64,000 nucleotides of DNA from Bolinopsis microptera (Eukaryota; Ctenophora; Tentaculata; Lobata; Bolinopsidae). The stretch is taken from NCBI RefSeq assembly GCF_026151205.1, contig NC_087083.1:6302460-6366459 (forward strand). The letters are read 5' to 3'. Position 1 is the first letter of the stretch. Every line of letters starts with the position of its first letter. Under the pieces are notes generated by a model, which saw only the letters and a program-made list of their open reading frames with translations, was not told the DNA's origin and ran no database searches. The position numbers and the translations under genes are program-made. This document shows, one piece after another, positions 10,691 through 25,400 of the stretch.

Positions 10691-11754
10691 CAGAGGCACA
10701 TATTAGGTGCGGTAAAAAAATCGAAATTATGCGGTACCGCACCCGACTATAAAGGTAAAATGTGCGGTAAGTTGCGGTAAATTTTTACCAATTATGCGGC
10801 AAATGTGCGGCGATTTTTTCGAAATTTGTGCGGGAATTGTGCGGTTTTCTTTTGCATTTTCTTAAGAACTTTGGAAATTCTAAACGTATAACCGCCGCTC
10901 TTATCAAAAATAGGTCTGTTTAAGTGTTACTGAGGGTGTAGTTCTTTACTAAGACCATGATTGAACCTATATTGAGATTCAGTTATCTGAGAACAGTGAC
11001 TTAGAGTAATCAGATGATGTGGTGAAGTTACGAATGATAACTGATAAACTATAATCAAAGTATGGTAACGACGAGGGTTTCATAACGGCCTGGGTCACGG
11101 TCCCGAAAGGGCCTGGGTCACGGTCCCGAAATGGCCTGGGTAACGGTCCCGAAAGGGCCTGGGTCACGGTCCCAAAAGGGCCTGGGTAACGGTCCCGAAA
11201 GGGCCTGGGTCACGGTCCCGAAAGGGCCTGGGTCACGGTCCCAAAAGGGCCTGTGTCACGTGGTAACTGGGTCACGTGGCCAGGCATGAGTTCCAAAAGG
11301 GCCTGGGTCACGGTCCCGAAAGGGCCTGGGTCAGGGTCCCGAAAGGGCCTGTGTCACGTGGTAACTGGGTCACGTGGCCTAGGTATGAGTTCCAAAAGGG
11401 CCTGGGTCACGGTCCCGAAAGGGCCTGAATCACGGTCCTAAAAGGGCCTGGGTCAGGGTCCCGAAAGGGCCTGAGTCACGGTCCTAAAAGGGCCTGGGTC
11501 AGGGTCCCGAAAGGGCCTGAGTCACGGTCCTAAAAGGGCCCGACTATAACATATTTTGGTTTTTACACTCGAAAATCTTAACGCGAAAATTTCAAAATTA
11601 TGCGAAATTACGCGGAAAATGCTAGATTATGCGGAAATATGCAGAAAATTACAAAATGTGCGGACATGTGCGGAAAACAATAAATTATGCGGACATGTGC
11701 GGAAAACGGTAAATTGTGCGATCCCGCACCCATCGCACCTAATATGTGCCTCTG
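10691..11754. mobile_element. non-autonomous hAT-like DNA transposon, 1064 bp
   Basis: The ends are perfect 21-bp inverted repeats beginning CAGAGGCACATATTAGGTGC (left 10691-10711, right complement 11734-11754). The insertion is flanked on both sides by ATTTTCAA (10683-10690 and 11755-11762), an 8-bp duplication of satellite sequence that is present once in uninterrupted monomers. An 8-bp target duplication and CAGNG-type ends are characteristic of the hAT superfamily. No transposase is encoded. Both subterminal zones (about 10711-10850 and 11580-11730) are crowded with TGCGG motifs, plausible transposase-binding sites. The centre is a GC-rich minisatellite. Orientation is arbitrary. Confidence 0.93.
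11086..11545. repeat. 23-bp GC-rich minisatellite inside the hAT-like element
   Basis: The basic unit is close to GGGCCTGGGTCACGGTCCCG followed by AAA, at a measured spacing of 23 bp. It alternates in places with GGGCCTGAGTCACGGTCCTA units and with two longer variants (about 11251-11295 and 11349-11393) that carry GTCACGTGGTAACTGGGTCA. It is far richer in GC than the satellite around it. Open frames here are repeat artefacts. Confidence 0.93.
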
Positions 11755-11762
11755 ATTTTCAA
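11755..11762. repeat. right 8-bp target-site duplication of the hAT-like element
   Basis: ATTTTCAA, identical to 10683-10690. The satellite monomer resumes straight after it. Confidence 0.92.
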
Positions 11763-14700
11763 AAATGAAATTTTCTGAACACAAATTTGACAGATTAGAT
11801 GACATTTTTGCCCACAAACCAATTAGTCAGTTAATTGATGATGGTATGAAACCAAATTGGGGTACTGGAAGTCAAAATCCCGAATAAAATTGTAAAATCA
11901 TATATTCCAAATCTCTGTCCCACTTTCAGTTTTTGAAGATGAAATTTCCAGGACCGACATTTTACAGTTTTTACTGAATTTCTCACCTGCAACCAATTAG
12001 TAAGTAAACTATAGATGGCATATGACACGATTGAGGTGCTGGAAGATTGATATCGGTCGGAGGAAGCCCACAGCAGAAAGCTTAAGAAAACGAAAAGCTG
12101 TATTTTCAAAAGTCTGTCCCATTTTCAAATATGAAATTGTCTGAACACAAATTTGACAGATTAGATGACATTTTTGCCCACAAACCAATTAGTCAGTTAA
12201 TTGATGATGGTATGAAACCCAATTTGGGTACTGGAAGTCAAAATCCCGAATAAAATTGTAAAATCATATATTCCAAATCTCTGTCCCATTTTCAGTTTTT
12301 GAAGATGAAATTTCCAGGACCGAAATTTTACAGTTCTTACTGAATTTCTCACCTGCAACCAATAAGAAAGTAAACTATAGATGACATATGACACGATTGA
12401 GGTGCTGGAAGATTGATATCGGTCGGAGGAAGCCCACAGCAGAAAGCTTAAGAAAACGAAAAGCTGTATTTTCAAAAGTCTGTCCCATTTTCAAATATGA
12501 AATTTTCTGAACATAAATTTGACAGATTAGATGACATTTTTGCCCACAAACCAATTAGTCAGTTAATTGATGATGGTATGAAACCAAATTGGGGTACAGG
12601 AAGTCAAAATCCCGAATAAAATTGTAAAATCATATATTCCAAATCTCTGTCCCATTTTCAGTTTTTGAAAATGAAATTTCCAGGACCGAAATTTTACAGT
12701 TTTTACTGAATTTCTCAACCGCAACCAATTAGTAAGTCAACTATAGATGGCATATGACACGATTGAGGTGCTGGAAGATTGATATCGGTCGGAGGAAGCC
12801 CACAGCAGAAAGCTTAAGAAAACGAAAAGCTGTATTTTCAAAAGTCTGTCCCATTTTCAAATATGAAATTTTCTGAACACAAATTTGACAGATTAGATGA
12901 CATTTTTGCCCACAAACCAATTAGTCAGTTAATTGATGATGGTATGAAACCAAATTTTGGTACTGGAAGTCAAAATCCCGAATAAAATTGTAAAATCATA
13001 TATTCCAAATCTCTGTCCCATTTTCAGTTTTTGAAGATGAAATTTCCAGGACCGAAATTTTACAGTTCTTACTGAATTTCTCACCTGCAACCAATTAGTA
13101 AGTAAACTATAGATGACATATGACACGATTGAGGTGCTGGAAGATTGATATCGGTCGGAGGAAGCCCACAGCAGAAAGCTTAAGAAAACGAAAAGCTGTA
13201 TTTTCAAAAGTCTGTCCCATTTTCAAATATGAAATTTTCTGAACATAAATTTGACAGATTAGATGACATTTTTGCCCACAAACCAATTAGTCAGTTAATT
13301 GATGATGGTATGAAACCAAATTGGGGTACAGGAAGTCAAAATCCCGAATAAAATTGTAAAATCATATATTCCAAATCTCTGTCCCATTTTCAGTTTTTGA
13401 AGATGAAATTTCCAGGACCGAAATTTTACAGTTTTTACTGAATTTCTCAACCGCAACCAATTAGTAAGTCAACTATAGATGGCATATGACACGATTGAGG
13501 TGCTGGAAGATTGATATCGGTCGGAGGAAGCCCACAGCAGAAAGCTTAAGAAAACGAAAAGCTGTATTTTCAAAAGTCTGTCCCATTTTCAAATATGAAA
13601 TTTTCTGAACACAAATTTGACAGATTAGATGACATTTTTGCCCACAAACCAATTAGTCAGTTAATTGATGATGGTATGAAACCAAATTGGGGTACTGGAA
13701 GTCAAAATCCCGAATAAAATTGTAAAATCATATATTCCAAATCTCTGTCCCATTTTCAGTTTTTGAAGATGAAATTTCCAGGACCGAAATTTTACAGTTC
13801 TTACTGAATTTCTCACCTGCAACCAATTAGTAAGTAAACTATAGATGACATATGACACGATTGAGGTGCTGGAAGATTGATATCGGTCGGAGGAAGCCCA
13901 CAGCAGAAAGCTTAAGAAAACGAAAAGCTGTATTTTCAAAAGTCTGTCCCATTTTCAAATATGAAATTTTCTGAACACAAATTTGACAGATTAGATGACA
14001 TTTTTGCCCACAAACCAATTAGTCAGTTAATTGATGATGGTATGAAACCCAATTTGGGTACTGGAAGTCAAAATCCCGAATAAAATTGTAAAATCATATA
14101 TTCCAAATCTCTGTCCCATTTTCAGTTTTTGAAGATGAAATTTCCAGGACCGAAATTTTACAGTTCTTACTGAATTTCTCACCTGCAACCAATAAGAAAG
14201 TAAACTATAGATGACATATGACACGATTGAGGTGCTGGAAGATTGATATCGGTCGGAGGAAGCCCACAGCAGAAAGCTTAAGAAAACGAAAAGCTGTATT
14301 TTCAAAAGTCTGTCCCATTTTCAAATATGAAATTTTCTGAACATAAATTTGACAGATTAGATGACATTTTTGCCCACAAACCAATTAGTCAGTTAATTGA
14401 TGATGGTATGAAACCAAATTGGGGTACAGGAAGTCAAAATCCCGAATAAAATTGTAAAATCATATATTCCAAATCTCTGTCCCATTTTCAGTTTTTGAAG
14501 ATGAAATTTCCAGGACCGAAATTTTACAGTTTTTACTGAATTTCTCAACCGCAACCAATTAGTAAGTCAACTATAGATGGCATATGACACGATTGAGGTG
14601 CTGGAAGGTTGATATCGGTCGGAGGAAGCCCACAGCAGAAAGCTTAAGAAAACGAAAAGCTGTATTTTCAAAAGTCTGTCCCATTTTCAAATATGAAATT

Positions 14701-17200
14701 TTCTGAACACAAATTTGACAGATTAGATGACATTTTTGCCCACAAACCAATTAGTCAGTTAATTGATGATGGTATGAAACCAAATTTTGGTACTGGAAGT
14801 CAAAATCCCGAATAAAATTGTAAAATCATATATTCCAAATCTCTGTCCCATTTTCAGTTTTTGAAGATGAAATTTCCAGGACCGAAATTTTACAGTTCTT
14901 ACTGAATTTCTCACCTGCAACCAATTAGTAAGTAAACTATAGATGACATATGACACGATTGAGGTGCTGGAAGATTGATATCGGTCGGAGGAAGCCCACA
15001 GCAGAAAGCTTAAGAAAACGAAAAGCTGTATTTTCAAAAGTCTGTCCCATTTTCAAATATGAAATTTTCTGAACACAAATTTGACAGATTAGATGACATT
15101 TTTGCCCACAAACCAATTAGTCAGTTAATTGGTGATGGTATGAAACCAAATTGGGGTACTGGAAGTCAAAATCCCGAATAAAATTGTAAAATCATATATT
15201 CCAAATCTCTGTCCCATTTTCAGTTTTTGAAGATGAAATTTCCAGGACCGAAATTTTACAGTTTTTACTGAATTTCTCACCTGCAACCAATTAGTAAGTC
15301 AACTATAGATGGCATATGACACGATTGAGGTGCTGGAAGATTGATATCGGTCGGAGGAAGCCCACAGCAGAAAGCTTAAGAAAACGAAATGCTGTATTTT
15401 CAAAAGTCTGTCCCATTTTCAAATATGAAATTTTCTGAACACAAATTTGACAGATTAGATGACATTTTTGCCCACAAACCAATTAGTCAGTTAATTGATG
15501 ATGGTATGAAACCAAATTGGGGTACTGGAAGTCAAAATCCCGAATAAAATTGTAAAATCATATATTCCAAATCTCTGTCCCATTTTCAGTTTTTGAAGAT
15601 GAAATTTCCAGGACCGAAATTTTACAGTTTTTACTGAATTTCTCAACCGCAACCAATTAGTAAGTCAACTATAGATGGCATATGACACGATTGAGGTGCT
15701 GGAAGATTGATATCGGTCGGAGGAAGCCCACAGCAGAAAGCTTAAGAAAACGAAAAGCTGTATTTTCAAAAGTCTGTCCCATTTTCAAATATGAAATTTT
15801 CTGAACACAAATTTGACAGATTAGATGACATTTTTGCCCACAAACCAATTAGTCAGTTAATTGATGATGGTATGAAACCAAATTGGGGTACTGGAAGTCA
15901 AAATCCCGAATAAAATTGTAAAATCATATATTCCAAATCTCTGTCCCATTTTCAGTTTTTGAAGATGAAATTTCCAGGACCGAAATTTTACAGTTCTTAC
16001 TGAATTTCTCACCTGCAACCAATTAGTAAGTAAACTATAGATGACATATGACACGATTGAGGTGCTGGAAGATTGATATCGGTCGGAGGAAGCCCACAGC
16101 AGAAAGCTTAAGAAAACGAAAAGCTGTATTTTCAAAAGTCTGTCCCATTTTCAAATATGAAATTTTCTGAACACAAATTTGACAGATTAGATGACATTTT
16201 TGCCCACAAACCAATTAGTCAGTTAATTGATGATGGTATGAAACCCAATTTGGGTACTGGAAGTCAAAATCCCGAATAAAATTGTAAAATCATATATTCC
16301 AAATCTCTGTCCCATTTTCAGTTTTTGAAGATGAAATTTCCAGGACCGAAATTTTACAGTTCTTACTGAATTTCTCACCTGCAACCAATAAGAAAGTAAA
16401 CTATAGATGACATATGACACGATTGAGGTGCTGGAAGATTGATATCGGTCGGAGGAAGCCCACAGCAGAAAGCTTAAGAAAACGAAAAGCTGTATTTTCA
16501 AAAGTCTGTCCCATTTTCAAATATGAAATTTTCTGAACATAAATTTGACAGATTAGATGACATTTTTGCCCACAAACCAATTAGTCAGTTAATTGATGAT
16601 GGTATGAAACCAAATTGGGGTACAGGAAGTCAAAATCCCGAATAAAATTGTAAAATCATATATTCCAAATCTCTGTCCCATTTTCAGTTTTTGAAGATGA
16701 AATTTCCAGGACCGAAATTTTACAGTTTTTACTGAATTTCTCAACCGCAACCAATTAGTAAGTCAACTATAGATGGCATATGACACGATTGAGGTGCTGG
16801 AAGGTTGATATCGGTCGGAGGAAGCCCACAGCAGAAAGCTTAAGAAAACGAAAAGCTGTATTTTCAAAAGTCTGTCCCATTTTCAAATATGAAATTTTCT
16901 GAACACAAATTTGACAGATTAGATGACATTTTTGCCCACAAACCAATTAGTCAGTTAATTGATGATGGTATGAAACCAAATTTGGGTACTGGAAGTCAAA
17001 ATTCCGAATAAAATTGTAAAATCATATATTCCAAATCTCTGTCCCATTTTCAGTTTTTGAAGATGAAATTTCCAGGACCGAAATTTTACAGTTCTTACTG
17101 AATTTCTCACCTGCAACCAATTAGTAAGTAAACTATAGATGGCATATGACACGATTGAGGTGCTGGAAGTTTGATATCGGTCGGAGGAAGCCCACAGCAG
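11763..17200. repeat. satellite sub-block B: 5- and 6-monomer higher-order repeats (1830 / 2196 bp)
   Basis: The rare variant AATAAGAAAG (for AATTAGTAAG) occurs at 12361, 14191 and 16387, spacings of 1830 (5 x 366) and 2196 (6 x 366). CAAATTTTGG occurs at 12951 and 14781 (1830). GGAAGGTTGATATC occurs near 14603 and 16799 (2196). Whole blocks were therefore duplicated, with one monomer gained or lost between rounds. Confidence 0.85.
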
Positions 17201-19440
17201 AAAGCTTAAGAAAACGAAAAGCTGTATTTTCAAAAGTCTGTCCCATTTTCAAATATGAAATTTTCTGAACACAAATTTGACAGATTAGATGACATTTTTG
17301 CCCACAAACCAATTAGTCAGTTAATTGATGATGGTATGAAACCAAATTGGGGTACTGGAAGTCAAAATCCCGAATAAAATTGTAAAATCATATATTCCAA
17401 ATCTCTGTCCCATTTTCAGTTTTTGAAGATGAAATTTCCAGGACCGAAATTTTACAGTTTTTACTGAATTTCTCAACTGCAACCAATTAGTAAGTCAACT
17501 ATAGATGGCATATGACACGATTGAGGTGCTGGAAGATTGATATCGGTCGGAGGAAGCCCACAGCAGAAAGCTTAAGAAAACGAAATGCTGTATTTTCAAA
17601 AGTCTGTCCCATTTTCAAATATGAAATTTTCTGAACACAAATTTGACAGATTAGATGACATTTTTGCCCACAAACCAATTAGTCAGTTAATTGATGATGG
17701 TATGAAACCAAATTGGGGTACTGGAAGTCAAAATCCCGAATAAAATTGTAAAATCATATATTCCAAATCTCAGTCCCATTTTCAGTTTTTGAAGATGAAA
17801 TTTCCAGGACCGACATTTTACAGTTTTTACTGAATTTCTCAACCGCAACCAATTAGTAAGTCAACTATAGATGGCATATGACACGATTGAGGTGCTGGAA
17901 GATTGATATCGGTCGGAGGAAGCCCACAGCAGAAAGCTTAAGAAAACGAAATGCTGTATTTTCAAAAGTCTGTCCCATTTTCAAATATGAAATTTTCTGA
18001 ACACAAATTTGACAGATTAGATGACATTTTTGCCCACAAACCAATTAGTCAGTTAATTGATGATGGTATGAAACCAAATTGGGGTACTGGAAGTCAAAAT
18101 CCTAAATAAAATTGTAAAATCATATATTCCAAATCTCAGTCCCATTTTCAGTTTTTGAAGATGAAATTTCCAGGACCGAAATTTTACAGTTCTTACTGAA
18201 TTTCTCACCTGCAACCAATTAGTAAGTAAACTATAGATGACATATGACACGATTGAGGTGCTGGAAGATTGATATCGGTCGGAGGAAGCCCACAGCAGAA
18301 AGCTTAAGAAAACGAAAAGCTGTATTTTCAAAAGTCTGTCCCATTTTCAAATATGAAATTTTCTGAACACAAATTTGACAGATTAGATGACATTTTTGCC
18401 CACAAACCAATTAGTCAGTTAATTGATGATGGTATGAAACCAAATTGGGGTACTGGAAGTCAAAATCCCGAATAAAATTGTAAAATCATATATTCCAAAT
18501 CTCTGTCCCATTTTCAGTTTTTGAAGATGAAATTTCCAGGACCGAAATTTTACAGTTTTTACTGAATTTCTCAACTGCAACCAATTAGTAAGTCAACTAT
18601 AGATGGCATATGACACGATTGAGGTGCTGGAAGATTGATATCGGTCGGAGGAAGCCCACAGCAGAAAGCTTAAGAAAACGAAATGCTGTATTTTCAAAAG
18701 TCTGTCCCATTTTCAAATATGAAATTTTCTGAACACAAATTTGACAGATTAGATGACATTTTTGCCCACAAACCAATTAGTCAGTTAATTGATGATGGTA
18801 TGAAACCAAATTGGGGTACTGGAAGTCAAAATCCCGAATAAAATTGTAAAATCATATATTCCAAATCTCAGTCCCATTTTCAGTTTTTGAAGATGAAATT
18901 TCCAGGACCGACATTTTACAGTTTTTACTGAATTTCTCAACCGCAACCAATTAGTAAGTCAACTATAGATGGCATATGACACGATTGAGGTGCTGGAAGA
19001 TTGATATCGGTCGGAGGAAGCCCACAGCAGAAAGCTTAAGAAAACGAAATGCTGTATTTTCAAAAGTCTGTCCCATTTTCAAATATGAAATTTTCTGAAC
19101 ACAAATTTGACAGATTAGATGACATTTTTGCCCACAAACCAATTAGTCAGTTAATTGATGATGGTATGAAACCAAATTGGGGTACTGGAAGTCAAAATCC
19201 TAAATAAAATTGTAAAATCATATATTCCAAATCTCAGTCCCATTGTCAGTTTTTGAAGATGAAATTTCCAGGACCGACATTTTACAGTTTTTACTGAATT
19301 TCTCACCTGCAACCAATTAGTAAGTAAACTATAGATGGCATATGACACGATTGAGGTGCTGGAAGATTGATATCGGTCGGAGGAAGCCCACAGCAGAAAG
19401 CTTAAGAAAACGAAAAGCTGTATTTTCAAATGTCTGTCCC
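17201..19440. repeat. satellite sub-block C: 3-monomer higher-order repeat (1098 bp)
   Basis: CCTAAATAAAAT (for CCCGAATAAAAT) occurs near 18102 and 19200. TTCTCAACTGCAACC occurs near 17471 and 18569. The CAGTCCC variant recurs with the same 1098-bp step. The boundaries with neighbouring blocks are approximate. Confidence 0.8.
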
Positions 19441-22400
19441 ATTTTCAAAAATGAAATTTTCTGAACACAAATTTGACAGATTAGATGACATTTTTGCCCA
19501 CAAACCAATTAGTCAGTTAATTTATGATGGTATGAAACCAAATTGGGGTACTGGAAGTCAAAATCCCGAATAAAATTGTAAAATCATATATTCCAAATCT
19601 CTGTCCCATTTTCAGTTTTTGAAGATGAAATTTCCAGGACCGAAATTTTACAGTTTTTACTGAATTTCTCACCCGCAACCAACTAATAAGTCAACTATAG
19701 ATGGCATATGACACGATTGAGGTGCTGGAAGTTTGATATCGGTCGAAGGAAGCCCACAGCAGAAAGCTTAAGAAAACGAAAAGCTGTATTTTCAAAAGTC
19801 TGTCCCATTTTCAAATATGAAATTTTCTGAACTCAAATTTGACAGATTAGATGACATTTTTGCCCTCAAACCAATTAGTCAGTTAATTGATGATGGTATG
19901 AAACCAAATTGGGGTACTGGAAGTCAAAATCCTAAATAAAATTGTAAAATCATATATTCCAAATCTCTGTCCCATTTTCAGTTTTTGAAGATGAAATTTC
20001 CAGGACCGAAATTTTACAGTTTTTACTGAATTTCTCACCCGCAACCAATTAGTAAGTCAACTATAGATGGCATATTATGACACGATTGAGGTGCTGGAAG
20101 TTTGATATCGGTCGGAAGAAGCCCACAGCAGAAAGCTTAAGAAAACGAAAAGCTGTATTTTCAAAAGTCTGTCCCATTTTCAAATATGAAATTTTCTGAA
20201 CACAAATTTGACTGATTAGATGACATTTTTGGCCACAAACCAATTAGTCAGTTAATTGATGATGGTATGAAACCAAATTGGGGTACTGGAAGTCAAAATC
20301 CCGAATAAAATTGTAAAATCATATATTCCAAATCTCTGTCCCATTTTCAGTTTTTGAAGATGAAATTTCCAGGACCGAAATTTTACAGTTTTTACTGAAT
20401 TTCTCACCCGCAACCAACTAGTAAGTCAACTATAGATGGCATATGACACGATTGAGGTGCTGGAAGTTTGATATCGGTCGAAGGAAGCCCACAGCAGAAA
20501 GCTTAAGAAAACGAAAAGCTGTATTTTCAAAAGTCTGTCCCATTTTCAAATATGAAATTTTCTGAACTCAAATTTGACAGATTAGATGACATTTTTGCCC
20601 ACAAACCAATTAGTCAGTTAATTGATGATGGTATGAAACCAAATTGGGGTACTGGAAGTCAAAATCCTAATAAAATTGTAAAATCATATATTCCAAATCT
20701 CTGTCCCATTTTCAGTTTTTGAAGATGAAATTTCCAGGACCGAAATTTTACAGTTTTTACTGAATTTCTCACCCGCAACCAATTAGTAAGTCAACTATAG
20801 ATGGCATATTATGACACGATTGAGGTGCTGGAAGTTTGATATCGGTCGGATGAAGCCCACAGCAGAAAGCTTAAGAAAACGAAAAGCTGTATTTTCAAAA
20901 GTCTGTCCCATTTTCAAATATGAAATTTTCTGAACACAAATTTGACAGATTAGATGACATTTTTGGCCACAAACCAATTAGTCAGTTAATTTATGATGGT
21001 ATGAAACCAAATTGGGGTACTGGAAGTCAAAATCCCGAATAAAATTGTAAAATCATATATTCCAAACCTCTGTCCCATTTTCAGTTTTTGAAGATGAAAT
21101 TTCCAGGACCGAAATTTTACAGTTTTTACTGAATTTCTCACCCGCAACCAACTAGTAAGTCAACTATAGATGGCATATGACACGATTGAGGTGCTGGAAG
21201 TTTGATATCGGTCGAAGGAAGCCCACAGCAGAAAGCTTAAGAAAACAAAAAGCTGTATTTTCAAAAGTCTGTCCCATTTTCAAATATGAAATTTTCTGAA
21301 CTCAAATTTGACAGATTAGATGACATTTTTGCCCACAAACCAATTAGTCAGTTAATTGATGATGGTATGAAACCAAATTGGGGTACTGGAAGTCAAAATC
21401 CTAAATAAAATTGTAAAATCATATATTCCAAATCTCTGTCCCATTTTCAGTTTTTGAAGATGAAATTTCCAGGACCGAAATTTTACAGTTTTTACTGAAT
21501 TTCTCACCCGCAACCAATTAGTAAGTCAACTATAGATGGCATATTATGACACGATTGAGGTGCTGGAAGTTTGATATCGGTCGGAGGAAGCCCACAGCAG
21601 AAAGCTTAAGAAAACGAAAAGCTGTATTTTCAAAAGTCTGTCCCATTTTCAAATATGAAATTTTCTGAACACAAATTTGACAGATTAGATGACATTTTTG
21701 GCCACAAACCAATTAGTCAGTTAATTTATGATGGTATGAAACCAAATTGGGGTACTGGAAGTCAAAATCCTAAATAAAATTGTAAAATCATATATTCCAA
21801 ATCTCTGTCCCATTTTCAGTTTTTGAAGATGAAATTTCCAGGACCGAAATTTTACAGTTTTTACTGAATTTCTCACCCGCAACCAATTAGTAAGTCAACT
21901 ATAGATGGCATATTATGACACGATTGAGGTGCTGGAAGTTTGATATCGGTCGGAGGAAGCCCACAGCAGAAAGCTTAAGAAAACGAAAAGCTGTATTTTC
22001 AAAAGTCTGTCCCATTTTCAAATATGAAATTTTCTGAACACAAATTTGACAGATTAGATGACATTTTTGGCCACAAACCAATTAGTCAGTTAATTTATGA
22101 TGGTATGAAACCAAATTGGGGTACTGGAAGTCAAAATCCCGAATAAAATTGTAAAATCATATATTCCAAACCTCTGTCCCATTTTCAGTTTTTGAAGATG
22201 AAATTTCCAGGACCGAAATTTTACAGTTTTTACTGAATTTCTCACCCGCAACCAACTAGTAAGTCAACTATAGATGGCATATGACACGATTGAGGTGCTG
22301 GAAGTTTGATATCGGTCGAAGGAAGCCCACAGCAGAAAGCTTAAGAAAACAAAAAGCTGTATTTTCAAAAGTCTGTCCCATTTTCAAATATGAAATTTTC

Positions 22401-25400
22401 TGAACTCAAATTTGACAGATTAGATGACATTTTTGCCCACAAACCAATTAGTCAGTTAATTGATGATGGTATGAAACCAAATTGGGGTACTGGAAGTCAA
22501 AATCCTAAATAAAATTGTAAAATCATATATTCCAAATCTCTGTCCCATTTTCAGTTTTTGAAGATGAAATTTCCAGGACCGAAATTTTACAGTTTTTACT
22601 GAATTTCTCACCCGCAACCAATTAGTAAGTCAACTATAGATGGCATATTATGACACGATTGAGGTGCTGGAAGTTTGATATCGGTCGGAGGAAGCCCACA
22701 GCAGAAAGCTTAAGAAAACGAAAAGCTGTATTTTCAAAAGTCTGTCCCATTTTCAAATATGAAATTTTCTGAACACAAATTTGACAGATTAGATGACATT
22801 TTTGGCCACAAACCAATTAGTCAGTTAATTGATGATGGTATGAAACCAAATTGGGGTACTGGAAGTCAAAATCCCGAATAAAATTGTAAAATCATATATT
22901 CCAAACCTCTGTCCCATTTTCAGTTTTTGAAGATAAAATTTCCAGGACCGAAATTTTACAGTTTTTACTGAATTTCTCACCCGCAACCAATTAGTAAGTC
23001 AACTATAGATGGCATATATGACACGATTGAGGTGCTGGAAGTTTGATATCGGTCGGAAGAAGCCCACAGCAGAAAGCTTAAGAAAACGAAAAGCTGTATT
23101 TTCAAAAGTCTGTCCCATTTTCAAATATGAAATTTTCTGAACACAAATTTGACAGATTAGATGACATTTTTGGCCACAAACCAATTAGTCAGTTAATTGA
23201 TGATGGTATGAAACCAAATTGGGGTACTGGAAGTCAAAATCCCGAATAAAATTGTAAAATCATATATTCCAAATCTCTGTCCCATTTTCAGTTTTTGAAG
23301 ATGAAATTTCCAGGACCGAAATTTTACAGTTTTTACTGAATTTCTCACCCGCAACCAACTAGTAAGTCAACTATAGATGGCATATGACACGATTGAGGTG
23401 CTGGAAGTTTGATATCGGTCGAAGGAAGCCCACAGCAGAAAGCTTAAGAAAACGAAAAGCTGTATTTTCAAAAGTCTGTCCCATTTTCAAATATGAAATT
23501 TTCTGAACTCAAATTTGACAGATTAGATGACATTTTTGCCCACAAACCAATTAGTCAGTTAATTGATGATGGTATGAAACCAAATTGGGGTACTGGAAGT
23601 CAAAATCCTAAATAAAATTGTAAAATCATATATTCCAAATCTCTGTCCCATTTTCAGTTTTTGAAGATGAAATTTCCAGGACCGAAATTTTACAGTTTTT
23701 ACTGAATTTCTCACCCGCAACCAATTAGTAAGTCAACTATAGATGGCATATTATGACACGATTGAGGTGCTGGAAGTTTGATATCGGTCGGAAGAAGCCC
23801 ACAGCAGAAAGCTTAAGAAAACGAAAAGCTGTATTTTCAAAAGTCTGTCCCATTTTCAAATATGAAATTTTCTGAACACAAATTTGACAGATTAGATGAC
23901 ATTTTTGGCCACAAACCAATTAGTCAGTTAATTGGTGATGGTATGAAACCAAATTGGGGTACTGGAAGTCAAAATCCCGAATAAAATTGTAAAATCATAT
24001 ATTCCAAACCTCTGTCCCATTTTCAGTTTTTGAAGATGAAATTTCCAGGACCGAAATTTTACAGTTTTTACTGAATTTCTCACCCGCAACCAACTAGTAA
24101 GTCAACTATAGATGGCATATGACACGATTGAGGTGCTGGAAGTTTGATATCAGTCGAAGGAAGCCCACAGCAGAAAGCTTAAGAAAACAAAAAGCTGTAT
24201 TTTCAAAAGTCTGTCCCATTTTCAAATATGAAATTTTCTGAACTCAAATATGACAGATTAGATGACATTTTTGCCCACAAACCAATTAGTCAGTTAATTG
24301 ATGATGGTATGAAACCAAATTGGGGTACTGGAAGTCAAAATACCGAATAAAATTGTAAAATCATATATTCCAAACCTCTGTCCCATTTTCAGTTTTTGAA
24401 GATGAAATTTCCAGGACCGAAATTTTACAGTTTTTACTGAATTTCTCACCCGCAACCAATTAGTAAGTCAACTATAGATGGCATATTATGACACGATTGA
24501 GGTGCTGGAAGTTTGATATCGGTCGGAAGAAGCCCACAGCAGAAAGCTTAAGAAAACGAAAAGCTGTATTTTCAAAATTCTGTCCCATTTTCAAATATGA
24601 AATTTTCTGAACACAAATTTGACAGATTAGATGACATTTTTGGCCACAAACCAATTAGTCAGTTAATTGATGATGGTATGAAACCAAATTGGGGTACTGG
24701 AAGTCAAAATCCCGAATAAAATTGTAAAATCATATATTCCAAATCTCTGTCCCATTTTCAGTTTTTGAAGATGAAATTTCCAGGACCGAAATTTTACAGT
24801 TTTTACTGAATTTCTCACCCGCAACCAACTAGTAAGTCAACTATAGATGGCATATGACACGATTGAGGTGCTGGAAGTTTGATATCGGTCGAAGGAAGCC
24901 CACAGCAGAAAGCTTAAGAAAACGAAAAGCTGTATTTTCAAAAGTCTGTCCCATTTTCAAATATGAAATTTTCTGAACTCAAATTTGACAGATTAGATGA
25001 CATTTTTGCCCACAAACCAATTAGTCAGTTAATTGATGATGGTATGAAACCAAATTGGGGTACTGGAAGTCAAAATCCCGAATAAAATTGTAAAATCATA
25101 TATTCCAAACCTCTGTCCCATTTTCAGTTTTTGAAGATGAAATTTCCAGGACCGAAATTTTACAGTTTTTACTGAATTTCTCACCCGCAACCAACTAGTA
25201 AGTCAACTATAGATGGCATATGACACGATTGAGGTGCTGGAAGATTGATATCGGTCGGAGGAAGCCCACAGCAGAAAGCTTAAGAAAACGAAAAGCTGTA
25301 TTTTCAAAAGTCTGTCCCATTTTCAAATATGAAATTTTCTGAACACAAATTTGACAGATTAGATGACATTTTTGCCCACAAACCAATAAGTCAGTTAATT

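Noticed and set aside
10979..11441. GC-rich frames inside the hAT-like element
   Set aside because: Translations of the 23-bp minisatellite; no transposase motifs (no DDE/RW or hATC dimerisation region).
8197..19429. A 92-codon minus-strand frame (about 20 copies, F/L/S-rich) repeated every 366 bp
   Set aside because: It begins with TTG rather than ATG, recurs only because the satellite is homogenised, and is broken in many monomers by variants that show no coding bias.
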